From: Pseudomonadota bacterium
GTDB taxonomy: Bacteria; Pseudomonadota; Alphaproteobacteria; Sphingomonadales; Sphingomonadaceae
Length of the DNA: 6,373 nt
Reading direction: 5' to 3'
Assembly (NCBI GenBank): GCA_023416515.1
Contig: JAEZHP010000039.1
Location: 1-6,373, forward strand
Numbering within the stretch: the stretch's first letter is position 1; each line of letters begins with the position of its first letter. Below are positions 5,051 to 6,373 of this stretch, in pieces. A program made the translations under genes and the position numbers. The notes under the pieces are model-generated. The model was not told where the DNA came from. It was given only the letters and a program-made list of their open reading frames with translations, and searched no databases.

Positions 5051-6348
5051 AGATCGCGCTTTGCAAGAGCCGCCTGGTGGGGCCGGTCAGCGGCGCGGAT
5101 GAAACGTTGGTCACCTACGCCGTCCAGCTACGCGACTCCGGCCATGACGTGGAGGTCGTGACGCTCTACCCCTGTTCGCCGCGAGATCCTTATTATCGGC
5201 GGCTGGTCAGCGCCGGGATTCCTATCAGGATCATCGTCGAGCGGGCGTGGATGTTCTCGGCGCTTCAGATGGCGCGCGCGATGGCCACCCACGTCCTGTT
5301 CGTGTTCGTGCTGCTCTACAGCTTCGCCAATCATGCGCGCAGCCTGTGGACCACGATCCTTCACATTGTGTCTGGCTTCTATGCCGGGCGCTGCGTGACC
5401 TTCTTCGAGAGCCACCGCTACGACATCGTCCATATCCTGACCCCCGACTCAGGCACTCCGGTGCTTATCAGGGCGTGCCGTGCCGCCGGCCTGCCGAGCC
5501 TTTATCAGGAACTCGGCTCGCCGCATCATCCGGAGGCAGATCGCCACTATGCGCGCCTCCAGCAGGTCATTCCGCTGTGCACGAGCGTCGCCGCCCTGTC
5601 GCCGGTCCTTGCCGAGGAATGGTCCGAGCGCTTTGGCCATGCCGACGGGGTCGGCGTCCTTCCGCTGCTCGTGGCACCGCCGACCGACTGGCCAATCCCG
5701 CGACGACCTATACCTTTCGACGTCGTGTTCGGCTTTTCGGGCCGGCTGGATAAGCTGAAAGGAACGCTCGACCTTGTACGTGCCTTCGCCGAGTTGCGCC
5801 CAAGCGCCGCTCGCCCTTACTTGCGGATCGCCGGAGAGGGGCCTCTCGCCTACAGCGCCCGCCGGCTCGCCTTCGAACTCGGCGTGTGGGGAAGCTGCGA
5901 TTTCGTCGGCCGCTACTCCGGCACGGACGGCCGAAGCGCATTTCTCGACACGATCGACGCCTTCGTCCTCCCATCGATGACGGAAGGGACGCCGAACAGC
6001 ATCATCGAAGCAATGGCGAGCGGAATACCGATCATCGCCTACGCGGTGGGAGGCATCCCCGACATCGTCACCGGGGAAGCAGGGCTGCTGGTTCCCCCCG
6101 GGGACATTGCGGCATTGTCCGCGGCGATGTTGCGGTTGGCCGAGGACCAGCCGCTTCGGCGCGCAATGGGCTTTGCAGCGCGCGAGCGCTATGAACGGAT
6201 CTTCGGCGTCGACGCGGTCCTCCCGCTTCTCGTCGATCATTACGAAGAGGCGCGCGCCCGCTTTGACGACACGGCCGGAATCAATCTGTCCTGCGACCAC
6301 CCGTGGCGAGCGGGGGAGGCACGGGAACGGGGTGCGGCCTCTCGTTAG
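5047..6348 (+). CDS. Family 4 glycosyltransferase (GT-B fold)
   Basis: A retaining glycosyltransferase of 433 residues, probably adding a sugar to a lipid-linked or surface glycan. The N-terminal half starts with a Rossmann strand (KIALCKSRL), followed by GADETLVTYAVQLRDSGHDV as in GT4 enzymes. The C-terminal half has FSGRLDKLKG (230-239), RIAGEGP (260-266), DFVGRY (285-290) and SMTEGTPNSIIEAMASGIP (310-328), where Glu313 and Glu321 form the E-x7-E motif of this family, then GGIPDIV and GLLVPPGD. Residues about 69-115 contain two hydrophobic helices (around FVFVLLYSF and TILHIVSGFY), longer than usual for this position and likely to bind the inner membrane. The start is GTG 5047, overlapping the GT2 stop; it has only a weak ribosome site of its own, which fits coupled translation, and it places MKIAL at the end where the family normally begins. 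The last 25 residues are low-complexity. Confidence 0.88.
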   Translation: MKIALCKSRLVGPVSGADETLVTYAVQLRDSGHDVEVVTLYPCSPRDPYYRRLVSAGIPIRIIVERAWMFSALQMARAMATHVLFVFVLLYSFANHARSLWTTILHIVSGFYAGRCVTFFESHRYDIVHILTPDSGTPVLIRACRAAGLPSLYQELGSPHHPEADRHYARLQQVIPLCTSVAALSPVLAEEWSERFGHADGVGVLPLLVAPPTDWPIPRRPIPFDVVFGFSGRLDKLKGTLDLVRAFAELRPSAARPYLRIAGEGPLAYSARRLAFELGVWGSCDFVGRYSGTDGRSAFLDTIDAFVLPSMTEGTPNSIIEAMASGIPIIAYAVGGIPDIVTGEAGLLVPPGDIAALSAAMLRLAEDQPLRRAMGFAARERYERIFGVDAVLPLLVDHYEEARARFDDTAGINLSCDHPWRAGEARERGAASR

Positions 6349-6351
6349 CCA

Positions 6352-6367
6352 CGCCGCCGCGGCGGCG
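6352..6367. repeat. 16-bp GC-only perfect palindrome after the GT4 gene
   Basis: CGCCGCCGCGGCGGCG is its own reverse complement. With flanking TAGC (6346-6349) and GCTA (6369-6372) it could form a longer stem starting in the stop codon. It may be part of a terminator cut by the window edge, or simply GC-rich low complexity. Confidence 0.4.
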
Positions 6368-6373
6368 CGCTAC

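Overview
The window looks like chromosomal DNA from a high-GC alphaproteobacterium, most likely a sphingomonad. The evidence is the style of the FtsZ C-terminal globular domain and its linker, the strong GC bias in the genes, and the kind of secreted RTX/adhesin protein followed by glycosyltransferases. The genus is an inference; no rRNA or species marker is present.

Layout. (1) At the left edge lies the 3' end of an ftsZ gene (plus strand, 5' end outside the window). Its product stops shortly after a Leu-Phe-Glu-Arg-Met motif, without the conserved C-terminal peptide usually found at the end of FtsZ. A perfect 8-bp hairpin spans its stop codon. (2) At 720-764 on the minus strand is the 3' part of a tRNA-Ala(CGC), from the anticodon loop to the CCA end. 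No 5' half lies beside it. This is the usual footprint of a tyrosine-recombinase attachment site, so 764/765 may be the junction between the old chromosome (left, ftsZ side) and an integrated island (right). (3) From about 765 to 1430 there is no recognisable gene. The stretch 1141-1320 is only about 40% GC by hand count, far below its surroundings. (4) At 1472-3964 is an 830-residue secreted protein: FHA-like beta-repeat adhesin modules, then two blocks of RTX calcium-binding nonapeptides and a serralysin-type C-terminal region, pointing to export by a type I secretion system. (5) A perfect 11-bp hairpin separates it from two overlapping glycosyltransferase genes, a GT2 family enzyme (4025-5050) and a GT4 family enzyme (5047-6348). 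The window ends in a 16-bp GC-only palindrome just after the GT4 stop.

How the genes may work together: the RTX/adhesin protein and the two glycosyltransferases form one co-directional cluster of surface functions. The transferases could build a surface or secreted polysaccharide, or modify the adhesin; the sequence does not decide between these. No transporter (ABC/MFP/TolC), integrase, transposase or CRISPR array is visible. The most interesting features are the tRNA-fragment junction, the tail-less FtsZ beside it, and the RTX-GT cluster with its three hairpins.
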